Shown piece by piece: positions 25,760 to 34,943 of a stretch of 64,000 bases of DNA. The translations under genes were made by a program, and so were the position numbers. Position 1 is the first letter of the stretch, and each line of letters opens with the position of its first letter. This stretch comes from Dehalococcoidia bacterium. GTDB taxonomy: Bacteria > Chloroflexota > Dehalococcoidia > Tepidiformales > Tepidiformaceae. The stretch covers positions 62,001-126,000 of the forward strand of contig VXLW01000015.1 in NCBI GenBank assembly GCA_009841435.1. The letters are read 5' to 3'. The notes under the pieces are model-generated. The model was not told the origin of the DNA. It searched no databases and saw only the letters and a list, made by a program, of their open reading frames with translations.

Positions 25760-26143
25760 GTGCCGCTGGAACCGGGACCAATGCAGGTTATTCACAACGC
25801 CTTCACGACCAAGGAGGAGGTGCTCGAGGACATCAAGCGCCTCGACCTCTGGCCGACGACCTACGTCTCGGAGCGCATGGATGAGCTTCCCCTCCACTGG
25901 CACGACGTCGACAACTGCGGCTACGTGCTCGAGGGGAGCAGCTACGTGCTCAATGAGCAGGGCGAGCGCTTCCCGCTCGGCCCCGGCGACAAGCTCGTGA
26001 TTCCGGCGGGGGCCATCCACGCGGAGGGCGCGGTGAAGGAGCGGATGGTCTACATCGTCGGCATCTCCGCGGCGGCCAACCTCTTCGAGGTGCTGGAACT
26101 GCGCGACCCAAAGGAGAGCCCCCTCGCCAGGAAGGCAAGCTGA
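25760..26143 (+). CDS. Cupin-domain protein
   Basis: 127 residues from a GTG behind GAGGAG. The cupin motifs are LHWHDVDNCGYVLEG (metal-binding HxH and a downstream acidic position) and PGDKLVIPAGAIHAEG. Small single-cupin proteins serve as isomerases, dioxygenases or sensors. It is followed seven bases later by an LLM oxidoreductase, so the two are probably an operon. Function cannot be fixed. Confidence 0.8.
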   Translation: MPLEPGPMQVIHNAFTTKEEVLEDIKRLDLWPTTYVSERMDELPLHWHDVDNCGYVLEGSSYVLNEQGERFPLGPGDKLVIPAGAIHAEGAVKERMVYIVGISAAANLFEVLELRDPKESPLARKAS

Positions 26144-26150
26144 CCAGCCC

Positions 26151-27206
26151 ATGGACAAGCGGCCCGCATTCGGGCTGAACCGCTTCGACTGGACCTCGAC
26201 CGAGGGGTTCGTGGCCGATGTCCAGCGGGCGGAGGAGCTGGGGTGGGGATACGCGCTCATCCCCTGGAACCCGCTCTCGCGGCGCGACCCGTACATGGAG
26301 CTGGCGATCGCGGCGGGGCGCACGTCGCGCATTAAGCTAGGGCTCCTGCTCGACAACCCGGTCCTGCACCACCCGGCCGTCTCGGCAAGCTCGATCGCGA
26401 CGCTCGACAGTATGTCGGGCGGGCGGGCGCTGCTGACGCTGGGCGTCGGCGACACGGCCGTACGCTGGCTGGGGTTGCGTCCCGCGCGCATGGCGGAGCT
26501 GGAGGAGGCGACCGTGCTCGCCCGGCGGCTGCTGGCGGGGGAGGAGGTCGACGTGGGGGCGGTTCGGCCAGCGAAGCTCGTGCACGCGCGGCCGGTACCA
26601 GTGTGGATCGCGGCCGGCGGACCGAAGACGATCGAGATGGCGGGGCGGGTAGCGGATGGGGTGTTCCTGCGGGTGGGGCGGCACCCGGAGAACCTGCGAA
26701 CGGCCATCGAGCGAGTGCACGCGGGGGCGCGGGAGGCCGGTCGGGACCCAGACGAGATCGGCATCGGGCTCATCTTCCACACGGTGATGAGCGACGACCC
26801 CGACGAGATTCGCGCCACGGCGCGGTCGATGGCGGCGGGGTACTACGAGTACTCGCCGGCGCTCTTCGAGATTCCGGGGCTGCCCTGGGACGGGCCCTCC
26901 GTGGAGGAGCTGAAGAAGCAGGTCTACCCGGACTTCCACCACGCCCCGGACCTCGTGGAGTCAGGCAACCTCGTGAGCTTCCTCGACGAGGAGACGGCGG
27001 ACTCGTTCGCGCTGTTCGGGTCGGCGGACGACATCGCGGGGCAGCTCCGCGCGGCCATTGAGGCGGTCGGGCGGGTCGACATCGTCGTGCCTCACCCGGT
27101 CCCGATGCCGGTTCCGGGCGCGCCAATCCCGCGTTCGACTCCGCCAGTTCTGGCGGGAGTGGACTACAAGACCTGGTTCGCCGCCGAGGTGATCCCGCGG
27201 CTCTAG
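26151..27206 (+). CDS. LLM-class flavin- or F420-dependent oxidoreductase
   Basis: 351 residues. It has the bacterial-luciferase-like barrel: DSMSGGRALLTLGVGD is the conserved flavin/F420-contacting strand, and PVPVWIAAGGPKTIEMAGRV plus DGVF is typical of the F420-dependent branch. Members oxidise or reduce secondary metabolites, alkanesulfonates or xenobiotics. It forms a two-gene unit with the cupin gene. The cofactor (FMN or F420) cannot be decided from sequence alone. Confidence 0.85.
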   Translation: MDKRPAFGLNRFDWTSTEGFVADVQRAEELGWGYALIPWNPLSRRDPYMELAIAAGRTSRIKLGLLLDNPVLHHPAVSASSIATLDSMSGGRALLTLGVGDTAVRWLGLRPARMAELEEATVLARRLLAGEEVDVGAVRPAKLVHARPVPVWIAAGGPKTIEMAGRVADGVFLRVGRHPENLRTAIERVHAGAREAGRDPDEIGIGLIFHTVMSDDPDEIRATARSMAAGYYEYSPALFEIPGLPWDGPSVEELKKQVYPDFHHAPDLVESGNLVSFLDEETADSFALFGSADDIAGQLRAAIEAVGRVDIVVPHPVPMPVPGAPIPRSTPPVLAGVDYKTWFAAEVIPRL

Positions 27207-27244
27207 CGGAGCCTGAACATCACACGTTCGGCGCAAGGATCATC

Positions 27245-27261
27245 GCAATTTGGAGTATTGC
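27245..27261. promoter_or_regulatory. Small inverted repeat upstream of solute-binding gene A
   Basis: GCAAT-N7-ATTGC within the 240-base gap before the solute-binding gene. The paralogous gene (44443) also has GCAATGC and GGGGCATT/AATGCCCC repeats upstream. The sharing of GCAAT/ATTGC halves is suggestive but could be chance. Confidence 0.25.
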
Positions 27262-27446
27262 AGCGCGTTGTGGGGCGGCGTAGCCTGACCCCAGCCCCAG
27301 GGCAGTTCTGCATCGCGGAGGTACGTTCGTTTTCCACAGGTGGTCAGGCGTGACCCCGGAAGCACAGGGACGCGCAAAACGATCGCCGAGAGCGAGCAGT
27401 TCCGCACAGGAGCTTGTTGGTTGCCCCCGGGCGGGAGGGGAACCAC

Positions 27447-29285
27447 ATGGCCGAGAACTACTGGCGACGGCACTGGGACAGGAAGCGGATCAGCCGACGG
27501 GCGCTCTTGAAGGGCACAGCCGCCGGGGCGGCAGGGGTTGGCGCGCTGGTCGCCGTGGGCTGCGGCGACGACGATGACGACGAGCCGGCGGAAGAGCCGG
27601 CCGCTGCAACAGAAGCGACCGCAGCTCCCACCGAAGCGCCGACGGAAGCTCCCACCGAAGCTCCCGCGGCGGGCACTGTTCCTACCGACGGCGGGCAGTA
27701 CAGCTTCCACCGCGGCCTCGATGGGGCAACGCTGGACATGCACCGCGAGCTCTATCCGAACCGTGGCGAGATGCTCAGCCTGGCCTACAACCAGCTGGTG
27801 TCATGGGACGACATCGAGGCGGCGACGATCCGGGGCGAGCTCGCACAGGGCGTACCTGAGCAGCCCGACGAGGTGACCTACACCTTCCAGATTCGCAACG
27901 ACGTGAAGTTCCACGACAAGCCTCCCGCGAACGGCCGGGCCATGACGATGGAGGACGTCCGCTGGAACATCGAGCGCCAGCGCGAGCGCAAGCTGGCGGA
28001 TGGAACCGAGACCGAGGACTTCTACCGCTACAGCGCCCTCTACTCGCACGTCGAAAACGTCGACTACATCGACGACACGACGTTCACGATCACGCTGAAC
28101 GCTCCGAGTGTCCTCTGGCTCTCGGAGATGTGCGACCGCTTCAACGTCATCAACGATCGCGAAACGGCTGAGGCGATCGAGCTCGACTTCGCCGTGACCA
28201 ATGCCGAGGTCATCCTCGGAACGGGGCCCTACGTGTACGAGGAGTACAACCTCGACACGCGAGCACGAGCGCGGCGCCACCCCGACTACTTCCTCAAGGC
28301 CGCGGGCGAGGAAGTCCAGTACTTCGACGAGGTCATCTACTCGCCGATCGCCGATGCCCAGGCGATCCGGCTGGCGTTCGAACAGAAGCAGCTCGACATC
28401 ATGCAATCGACGAACGACGTCATCTCGGCGGTCGAGGCGGCGCAGCCAGACGCCGTGCGGCTGTCAGTAGGCGAGCCGAACAGCAACCTCGGGCTGACCT
28501 ACCCGTATATCCAGAGCGAGGGCTGGAACAACAAGGACATCCGCAACGCGATCTTCATCGCCACGGACCGGGTGCTGAGCGGACAGCAGTACTTCCAGGG
28601 AGTCGCGCGGCCGAACCCGCCGGTTCCCTGGCCCTTCCAGGACTGGGCCCTGTCCCAGGAGGAACTGGCGACGGCTCCCGGCTACCGGGAGAACAAGGAA
28701 GAGGACATCAAGGAAGCCCGCGCGCTGTGGCAAGCGGGTGGTGGCGATGCCATCGACCCGATGTGGTTCGAGATGACGATCATCGATGTCCAGGACCAGG
28801 CCATCAAGGAGTGGTGGCCGGCCATGATGAACGAGAACCTCGGGACGGATAAGTTCTCCCTGCATACCGTGCCCGTGGGCACGCTCCTTCAGTACCTGCT
28901 TGACCAGGGCTCGGGAGGCTACCTCGGCGGCTGGACGCAGTGGCACTCACCCGACCCGCGGCAACGCTGGAAGGGTCTCTGGGGCATCGAGGGCAACATC
29001 AACTTCTACAAGACGACGACTCCGGAAATGGAGGAGTTGATTTCGGAGATGTTCGCCGAGTTCGATACGGAACGCGCGAAGGAGATCCTCAGGGAAGCGC
29101 AGCGCTTCACGCTCGGGGATGGCGGCACCGGACACATCCCCATCTCCGGTTCGCTGCGGCAGTACCTGCACTGGCCGTACCTGCACGGCGCCGAGCCAGG
29201 GTTCCTCGACTTCGAGAAGAAGCTCGGCAGGCGAGCCTGGCTCGACCAGACGGATCCTACGTACGCGGGCAAGCCCACCTTGTAG
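27447..29285 (+). CDS. Peptide-type ABC transporter solute-binding lipoprotein (family 5), cluster A
   Basis: 612 residues. It has a twin-arginine motif (ISRRALLKG), a hydrophobic stretch and a lipobox ending in C39 (VAVGCGDDD), so it is a Tat-exported lipoprotein. An acidic run and a TEAP repeat linker (about 40-80) tether the SBP_bac_5 domain, seen in VTYTFQIRNDVKFHDKP and DVRWNIERQR. It should capture a peptide, opine or similar solute outside the membrane. The ATG follows GGGAGGGG. It heads a run with an amidohydrolase and two permeases, but no ATPase. Confidence 0.9.
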   Translation: MAENYWRRHWDRKRISRRALLKGTAAGAAGVGALVAVGCGDDDDDEPAEEPAAATEATAAPTEAPTEAPTEAPAAGTVPTDGGQYSFHRGLDGATLDMHRELYPNRGEMLSLAYNQLVSWDDIEAATIRGELAQGVPEQPDEVTYTFQIRNDVKFHDKPPANGRAMTMEDVRWNIERQRERKLADGTETEDFYRYSALYSHVENVDYIDDTTFTITLNAPSVLWLSEMCDRFNVINDRETAEAIELDFAVTNAEVILGTGPYVYEEYNLDTRARARRHPDYFLKAAGEEVQYFDEVIYSPIADAQAIRLAFEQKQLDIMQSTNDVISAVEAAQPDAVRLSVGEPNSNLGLTYPYIQSEGWNNKDIRNAIFIATDRVLSGQQYFQGVARPNPPVPWPFQDWALSQEELATAPGYRENKEEDIKEARALWQAGGGDAIDPMWFEMTIIDVQDQAIKEWWPAMMNENLGTDKFSLHTVPVGTLLQYLLDQGSGGYLGGWTQWHSPDPRQRWKGLWGIEGNINFYKTTTPEMEELISEMFAEFDTERAKEILREAQRFTLGDGGTGHIPISGSLRQYLHWPYLHGAEPGFLDFEKKLGRRAWLDQTDPTYAGKPTL

Positions 29286-29326
29286 AGTGGGCGTGCATCA
29301 CCAAGGAGGCCAGCGGAGGTTGGGTC

Positions 29327-31063
29327 ATGGCTGAATTCGACACCGTCATCAAGGGCGGAACGGTCATCGACGGGCTGCGGACACCGCGGCATGTAGCCGA
29401 CATCGGCATCGCCGACGGCCGCATCGCCTACATCGGGAAGCTGAGGGCATCCGACGGCGAGCAGGTGCTCGATGCCGAGGGGCTGATCGTGGCTCCCGGG
29501 TTCGTCGATCTGCACACGCACTACGACGGGCAGGTCTACTGGGACCCGTACTGCTCGATCTCGGGCTGGCACGGGGTCACGTCGGTCGTCATCGGGAACT
29601 GCGGGTTCGGATTCGCGCCCGTGAAGCCGGACGACCGCGAGCGGGCGATGCTCTCGCTGGCGCGGAACGAGGCCATCCCCCTGGAGTCCATGCAGGAGGG
29701 GATGCCGTGGGACTGGGAGACGTATCCCGAGTTCCTCGACAGCCTCGAACGCACGCCGAAGGGCGTGAACCTGCTCAGCTACGTGGGCCTGAGCCCGCTG
29801 ATGATGTACGTGATGGGGATCGAAGCAGCGAAGAGCCGACTTCCCAACGATGCGGAGATGGCGGAGATGTCGCGCATCCTGGAGGAGGCGATCAAGGCCG
29901 GCGGGTGCGGCTTCTCCGCGCAGGTGCTGGGGCCGGGAAGCGGTCAGCGCGACTACGACGGCACGCCGATGATCACGGACACGATGGCGCCCGAGACGCT
30001 GGTGTCGTTCGCGGAGGTGCTCGGGAAGTGCCGGGCGGGGTTCATCCAGCTAACGGGCGGAAGCATGGAGTTGAACGAGCAGCTCGCCGAGGCGAGTGGG
30101 CGGCCGGTGATCTACAACCTGATCCTGGCCATGGCGCAGGACCAGCACGGCAACAAGATGGAGGGCCACCACAAGACGATCGCGTGGCTGAACGAGGCGA
30201 ATGCGCGCGGCAACCGCATTTTCGGGCAGGCAGTGACAGTCAAGATCGGCTACGAGTTCACGCTCGAACACTGGAACATGTTCGACACGTTCGAGCTGTG
30301 GCGGGAGATGACCCTTGGCACAGTGGAGGAGCGGATGGCGAAGATGGGCGATCCGGAGCGCCGCCCCGCCCTTCGCGCCGAGCACGACGAGGGTAAGGGC
30401 CCCAGCGCACCGGGACGGGACGAAGAGGCGGAGATCGCCGGGCATGTCGGGCGCGGACTGGAAGTGCTGACCGTGCAGGAGGTCGAAGACCCCTCACTGA
30501 AGCACTTTGAGGGCCTCACGGTCCAGGAGATAGCGGACCAGAGCGGCAAGCACGTGATCGACGCGTTCCTCGACCTCGGCGTGGCAGACAAGCTGCAAAC
30601 GACGTGGGTCACGCCGCCCGAGGAGACCGATGTCCAGTCGATGAGCGAGGTAGCGAACTCGCCGTTCGCGATTCCGGGGGTCTCGGACGGTGGAGCGCAC
30701 ACGAAGTTCCTGGCGATGGGCGTGTACCCAACGGAGATGCTGTCGGAGCTGGTGCGCGATCACGAGATCATGGACCTGGAGCAGGCCCACTGGCGGCTGA
30801 GTGCTTACCCGGCGATGGCCGCCGGTTTCAAGGACCGGGGCTGGATCAAGGAAGGCTCACCAGCGGACATCGTCGTCTACGACCTGGAGAACCTGAGCAG
30901 CGGGCCGATGGAGAAGGTGTACGACCTTCCCGCAGGCCAGTGGCGCCGCGTGCGCCGGGCCGAGGGCTATCGCTGGATTCTCGTGAATGGCGAGGTGACC
31001 TCGGAGGACGGGGAGACGACCGGGGCAACCCCCGGCCGCCTGCTTCGTTACGGCTCGGGGTAG
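29327..31063 (+). CDS. D-aminoacylase-type amidohydrolase, cluster A
   Basis: 578 residues, start fixed by GGAGGT. Signatures of the N-acyl-D-amino-acid deacylase branch: VDLHTHYDG (H63/H65), the cysteine ligand C92 in VIGNCGFGF, and the late catalytic aspartate in GVSDGGAHTKF. It should hydrolyse an acyl-amino acid or a related cyclic amide using zinc. It stands directly between the solute-binding protein and two permeases, so its substrate is probably what they bring in. Its paralogue at 44574 sits in the second transporter cluster. Confidence 0.88.
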   Translation: MAEFDTVIKGGTVIDGLRTPRHVADIGIADGRIAYIGKLRASDGEQVLDAEGLIVAPGFVDLHTHYDGQVYWDPYCSISGWHGVTSVVIGNCGFGFAPVKPDDRERAMLSLARNEAIPLESMQEGMPWDWETYPEFLDSLERTPKGVNLLSYVGLSPLMMYVMGIEAAKSRLPNDAEMAEMSRILEEAIKAGGCGFSAQVLGPGSGQRDYDGTPMITDTMAPETLVSFAEVLGKCRAGFIQLTGGSMELNEQLAEASGRPVIYNLILAMAQDQHGNKMEGHHKTIAWLNEANARGNRIFGQAVTVKIGYEFTLEHWNMFDTFELWREMTLGTVEERMAKMGDPERRPALRAEHDEGKGPSAPGRDEEAEIAGHVGRGLEVLTVQEVEDPSLKHFEGLTVQEIADQSGKHVIDAFLDLGVADKLQTTWVTPPEETDVQSMSEVANSPFAIPGVSDGGAHTKFLAMGVYPTEMLSELVRDHEIMDLEQAHWRLSAYPAMAAGFKDRGWIKEGSPADIVVYDLENLSSGPMEKVYDLPAGQWRRVRRAEGYRWILVNGEVTSEDGETTGATPGRLLRYGSG

Positions 31064-31136
31064 CCATCCGAATCGCCGGTAGCGCCGTGGCCTCACGGCC
31101 GGGCCATGGCGCCGAGACCTCGGTCGAGGGTGGTCC

Positions 31137-32117
31137 GTGACCCAGTACATCGCGAGACGCCTGCTCCTCAATCTCGTGGTCATCCTGATCGTGATGACCT
31201 TCATCTTCATCACCCTTCGCATCCTGCCGGGCGACTTCGCCGCACAGCAGGTTTCGGACCAGTTCTTCGCGGGTCGGGGCGGCGATCCCGACGAGGCGCT
31301 CCGCCTCGCCCGTGAACGCCTCGGGCTTCACGATCCGATCCCGATCCAGTACGGGAAGTTCCTCCGCGACCTCTTCACGGGGGACTTCGGAACGTCGTTC
31401 CGGACGGGCGACTCCGCCCTGACCTCGGTTCGCGCCGCACTCCCGTACACCCTCCAGCTGGGCCTGATGTCAGTGGTCATCGCCCTCATATTGGCGTTCC
31501 CCGTGGGCATCATCTCAGCCCTGCGACAGGACTCCTGGCTTGATGGCGGCCTGCGCCTCTTCGCGGTGTTCTTCCTGGCGGCGCCGCCGTTCTGGATTGC
31601 CACGCTCGGCTCCGGGTGGTCACTCCAGTACGACATCCTGGAGTTGAACGTGATTGCGCATCCGGGCATCTGGGAGGATCCCTGGGGGAGCTTCCAGCTC
31701 ATGATCATCCCCGCCCTCGCGGCCGGGCTGGCATTCGGCGCCATCCTGATGCGATTCCTGCGATCACAACTCCTCGACGTGCTGCGGCAGGACTACGTAC
31801 GCACGGCGAGGGCGAAGGGCCTGCGAAGCGGCGCCGTCATCACTCGCCATGTGCTGCGGAACGCGCTCATCCCCATCGTCACCATTTTCGGGATCTCGCT
31901 GGCCGCGCTCGTCGGCGGCAACGTCATCCTGGAGACAATGTTCAACATCCCGGGCATGGGAAGGCTGCTGCTTGAAGCGCTCCTCATCCGGGACGTACCG
32001 GTAGCGCAGTCCATGGCTCTCCTGCTCGTGGTGGGAGTGGTGATGATCAACCTCCTCGTTGACCTGAGCTACTTCCTCATCGATCCAAGGGTCACGGTGG
32101 GAGCGGCAAGCGAATGA
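31137..32117 (+). CDS. Peptide-type ABC transporter permease (DppB-like), cluster A
   Basis: 326 residues, six membrane segments. It begins with the typical MTQYIARRLLLNLVVILIVM and carries the EAA loop that contacts the ATPase (YVRTARAKGLRSGAVITRH). GTG start. It overlaps the next gene by four bases. Together they form the membrane channel of an oligopeptide/opine-type importer. A short hairpin (GCCGTG-GCCT-CACGGC) lies at 31084-31099, between the amidohydrolase and this gene, and could lower permease expression. Confidence 0.93.
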   Translation: MTQYIARRLLLNLVVILIVMTFIFITLRILPGDFAAQQVSDQFFAGRGGDPDEALRLARERLGLHDPIPIQYGKFLRDLFTGDFGTSFRTGDSALTSVRAALPYTLQLGLMSVVIALILAFPVGIISALRQDSWLDGGLRLFAVFFLAAPPFWIATLGSGWSLQYDILELNVIAHPGIWEDPWGSFQLMIIPALAAGLAFGAILMRFLRSQLLDVLRQDYVRTARAKGLRSGAVITRHVLRNALIPIVTIFGISLAALVGGNVILETMFNIPGMGRLLLEALLIRDVPVAQSMALLLVVGVVMINLLVDLSYFLIDPRVTVGAASE

Positions 32118-33082
32118 CAACGGGCGTGGGCTTCGGGGAGCAGGAGGTGGCGGTGACCGCCCTCGAGGAGGAGCGGTCCGTCGCGGCACGTGCGATGAGA
32201 GGCCTCGGGCGGTTCATCCGGCAGAAGAAGGTCGGCGCGCTCGGCCTGGGGATGGCGCTCATCTTCCTCGTCCTGGGGGCGGCGGGGCCTCATATCACGC
32301 CCTACGACAAAGACGAGACGTTCAGCAACGCGAACCCGAACTACGAACGGGGAAGCACAGACCCGGAAAAGATCAGCCCAACGACGCTGCTGCGGCTTGC
32401 GGGCCCATCATGGGAGCACCCCCTGGGGACAGACGACAAGGGGCGCGACCTACTCACGCGGGTGCTGGTGGGGGCGAGGCGCGCGCTCTACTTCGGCTTC
32501 GCCTCGGCGGCCATGGCGACGGTGCTCGGGGCGATCATCGGGGTTGCATCCGGTTACTTCGGTGGCCTCGTGGACCTGGTTCTGCAGCGATTGGTCGACG
32601 CGATGATCGCCATCCCGGGCCTCATCTTCCTGCTCCTGCTGATCCAGATCGGGGAGGTGACCCTGTTCAGAGTCATCCTCGCCTTATCCATACTCGGATC
32701 ATTCGGCGCCGCCCGGGTTGTGCGATCAGCGGCGCTATCCACACGCAATGAGGTGTACGTGGAGGCCGCGAGGGTGGTGGGCGCCAGTCACTTGCGGATA
32801 GTGGCTCGCCACCTGCTGCCGAACATCGCGGCGCCGATCATCGTCATCTTCTCGATCTCCATTGGCACGGCAATCCTCGCCGAGGCGGGGCTCTCGTTCC
32901 TGAACCTCGGGGCGCCCGGTCCCAGCTGGGGGAAGATGGTGGCGCAGGGGCGCCTGACATTCGACTCGCAGCCCGTCATGAGCATCGTTGGGGGTGGCGC
33001 CATCACCTTCACCGTCGCGGCGTTCAACCTGCTCGGCGATGCGATGCGCGACGTGCTGGACCCGCGGCAACGGGGAACCTGA
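32114..33082 (+). CDS. Peptide-type ABC transporter permease (DppC-like), cluster A
   Basis: 322 residues. It has the OppC N-terminal transmembrane segment (about 45-65), the conserved HPLGTDDKGRDLLTRVLVGA and the ATPase-contacting EAARVVGASHLRIVARH. The second channel subunit, translationally coupled to the first (ATGA overlap). No dppD/dppF-type ATPase follows: the next genes are an EthD-like protein and oxidoreductases. The importer must borrow ATPases encoded elsewhere. Confidence 0.93.
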   Translation: MTTGVGFGEQEVAVTALEEERSVAARAMRGLGRFIRQKKVGALGLGMALIFLVLGAAGPHITPYDKDETFSNANPNYERGSTDPEKISPTTLLRLAGPSWEHPLGTDDKGRDLLTRVLVGARRALYFGFASAAMATVLGAIIGVASGYFGGLVDLVLQRLVDAMIAIPGLIFLLLLIQIGEVTLFRVILALSILGSFGAARVVRSAALSTRNEVYVEAARVVGASHLRIVARHLLPNIAAPIIVIFSISIGTAILAEAGLSFLNLGAPGPSWGKMVAQGRLTFDSQPVMSIVGGGAITFTVAAFNLLGDAMRDVLDPRQRGT

Positions 33083-33151
33083 GGCAACAGCCGAGATCAC
33101 GGGCGCACACCGGTGCTACCCTGCGCGCAACTGGCAGGAGGAACCCAGACC

Positions 33152-33538
33152 ATGCCGAAATTCGTGCTCATCGGGCTCTGCGAGCCCACAGGTCCCGACG
33201 CCCAGGAAGCGTTCGACGAGTGGTTCGTCGACCAGCACATCGAGGACACCGCCAAGTGCCCAAACTTCATCCGCGGGAGCGTGTTCAAGCTGAGCGGTCC
33301 GCACGGCGGCGGCGAGACCGTCTCCGGCTACCTCTCCCTCTACGAGGTGGAGGCGGACAGCTACGACGAAGCCGAGACGACGCTCAACGCGTGGCAGCGC
33401 GACCCCGACGCCTGGGAAGGGCGCAAGCACCACCGCGAGACCGGCGAGAAGCTGGGCGGGATCCCGATCGCGGTCAACGGCTCCGGCTGGTACGAGCTGA
33501 TCAAGTACTGGGACGGGCCCAAGGCGAGCGCGCGGTGA
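33152..33538 (+). CDS. EthD-like dimeric alpha/beta-barrel protein
   Basis: 128 residues from an ATG behind AGGAGGAA. The pattern FDEWFVDQHIEDTAKCPNF is the EthD-type signature (E, W, H at conserved positions), and the small alpha/beta sandwich usually dimerises. EthD proteins accompany P450 and similar degradation operons and may bind or isomerise an intermediate. This one opens a plus-strand run with an F420-type oxidoreductase, two SnoaL-like proteins and an LLM enzyme. Confidence 0.6.
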   Translation: MPKFVLIGLCEPTGPDAQEAFDEWFVDQHIEDTAKCPNFIRGSVFKLSGPHGGGETVSGYLSLYEVEADSYDEAETTLNAWQRDPDAWEGRKHHRETGEKLGGIPIAVNGSGWYELIKYWDGPKASAR

Positions 33539-33563
33539 CCGCTGCCCGCATCGGGGTCCGCGT

Positions 33564-34001
33564 ATGACGCGCCCCCGCGGCATGAGCCGCGAACAGATCG
33601 AGGCGTTCCTGGCGGAGCCCCGCAACGCGATGGTGAGCGCGATCCGCAAGGACGGTCGCCCCCAGATGACGCCGAACTGGTTCCACTGGGACGGCTCGCG
33701 GTTCTACGTCTCGACGACGAAGGCGCGGCGGAAGTACGAGAACTTCAGCCGTGACCCGCGGGTGCAGCTGGCCATCGACGACGCAACCGGGTTCCGAACG
33801 GTGCTGGTCGACGGCACGGTCGAGCTGCGCGACGACCACGAGGCGGTGTTCGAGCAGTTCAAGGCGATCCGCGCGAAGCACAACCGCGAGCAGAACGACG
33901 AGGACTTCCTGGAGGAATTGCGGCGGGACCAGCGGGTCCTGCTGGTGATTACGCCCGACAAACCGATCGACGAATGGACCTCGTGGGGTCCGCCAGCCTA
34001 A
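33564..34001 (+). CDS. PPOX-class F420-dependent oxidoreductase
   Basis: 145 residues. The pyridoxamine-phosphate-oxidase-like barrel is seen in FLAEPRNAMVSAIRKDGRPQ, TPNWFHWDGSRFYVST and the KYENFSRDPRVQLAID block, the usual pattern of the F420-dependent (Rv1155-like) group. It probably reduces or oxidises a small molecule with F420H2. The gene is 25 bases after the EthD-like gene and 13 bases before the first SnoaL-like gene. Its presence supports F420 use by this organism, as do the LLM enzymes. Confidence 0.8.
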   Translation: MTRPRGMSREQIEAFLAEPRNAMVSAIRKDGRPQMTPNWFHWDGSRFYVSTTKARRKYENFSRDPRVQLAIDDATGFRTVLVDGTVELRDDHEAVFEQFKAIRAKHNREQNDEDFLEELRRDQRVLLVITPDKPIDEWTSWGPPA

Positions 34002-34014
34002 GGAGCAACACAAA

Positions 34015-34470
34015 ATGGTTACCCCCCAGGAATTGTGCGAAATCGAGGAGATCAAGGAGGTGCGCTACCTCTACACGCATTACTACGACGGGCAGCGGGT
34101 CGAGGAGCTCGCGAACCTGTTCACGGAGGATGCGGTGTGCGAGTTCGGCGAGGAGTACGGCGGCGACTGGGTCGGCCGGGAGCAGATCTACAACAACTAC
34201 AGGAACTTCATTGAAGGCGAGGGTGACGACCCGCACGGGGTTATGCACGCGGTCGTGAACCCGTGGATCCGGCTCGCCGACGAGACGACGGCGCACGGGC
34301 GCTGGTACCTGCTCGACCTGCGGACGACGGAGGGCGTGGAGAACCCGCTCATCCTCTTTGGCATCTACGACGAGACGTACAAGAAGACGGATGACGGCTG
34401 GAAGATCGCGCGTACGCGCATCGACTTCCTCTGGCCGCGGCGGGAGTACCAGCCCAGCAAGAACCTGTAG
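34015..34470 (+). CDS. SnoaL-like (NTF2-fold) protein, first copy
   Basis: 151 residues, start behind AAGGAGC. The pattern IEEIKEVRYLYTHYYDGQRV followed by ELANLFTEDAVCEFGE is the SnoaL-like polyketide cyclase/NTF2 helix plus Asp-containing strand, and the C-terminal RTRIDFLWPRREY closes the sheet. Members act as cyclases, isomerases or dehydratases in degradation and secondary metabolism. The next gene is a close paralogue, so the pair may work as a hetero-dimer. Confidence 0.8.
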   Translation: MVTPQELCEIEEIKEVRYLYTHYYDGQRVEELANLFTEDAVCEFGEEYGGDWVGREQIYNNYRNFIEGEGDDPHGVMHAVVNPWIRLADETTAHGRWYLLDLRTTEGVENPLILFGIYDETYKKTDDGWKIARTRIDFLWPRREYQPSKNL

Positions 34471-34481
34471 GAGCGCGGACG

Positions 34482-34931
34482 GTGGTCACACCCGAGGAAC
34501 TCTGCGAGATCGAGGAGATCAAGAACCTCCGCTACCTGTACGCGCACTACTACGACGGGAACCGGACCGACGAGTTGGTCGACCTGTTCACGGAAGACGC
34601 GGTGTGCGACTTCGGAGAGAGCTACGGGAAGTGGGTCGGCAAGGAGGAGATTCAGCGTGAGTACGCATCGGCAGCGGCGAGCGGGCGCACCGATTACGGC
34701 ATCCTCCACAACGTGATGAATCCCTGGATCCGGCTGGTCGACGAGACGACGGCGCGGGGCCGCTGGTACCTGATCAACACTCGCTCGACGGTTGGGGAAG
34801 AGAACCCGCTGATGCTGTGCGGCATCTACGACGAGACCTACAAGAAGACAGGGGACGGCTGGAAGATCCACCGCACCCGCATCGACTTCCTCTGGCCCCG
34901 GCGCGAGTACGTCGGCAGCACGGACCTGTAG
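34482..34931 (+). CDS. SnoaL-like (NTF2-fold) protein, second copy
   Basis: 149 residues starting with GTG 11 bases after the first copy. It aligns throughout with it: IEEIKNLRYLYAHYYDGNRT, ELVDLFTEDAVCDFGE, the same RTRIDFLWPRREY ending and similar KKTGDGWKI. It lacks an obvious extra motif that would tell it apart. Tandem duplication within an oxidative cassette suggests two related intermediates or a two-subunit enzyme. Confidence 0.8.
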   Translation: MVTPEELCEIEEIKNLRYLYAHYYDGNRTDELVDLFTEDAVCDFGESYGKWVGKEEIQREYASAAASGRTDYGILHNVMNPWIRLVDETTARGRWYLINTRSTVGEENPLMLCGIYDETYKKTGDGWKIHRTRIDFLWPRREYVGSTDL

Positions 34932-34943
34932 GGAGGCCCGCTA

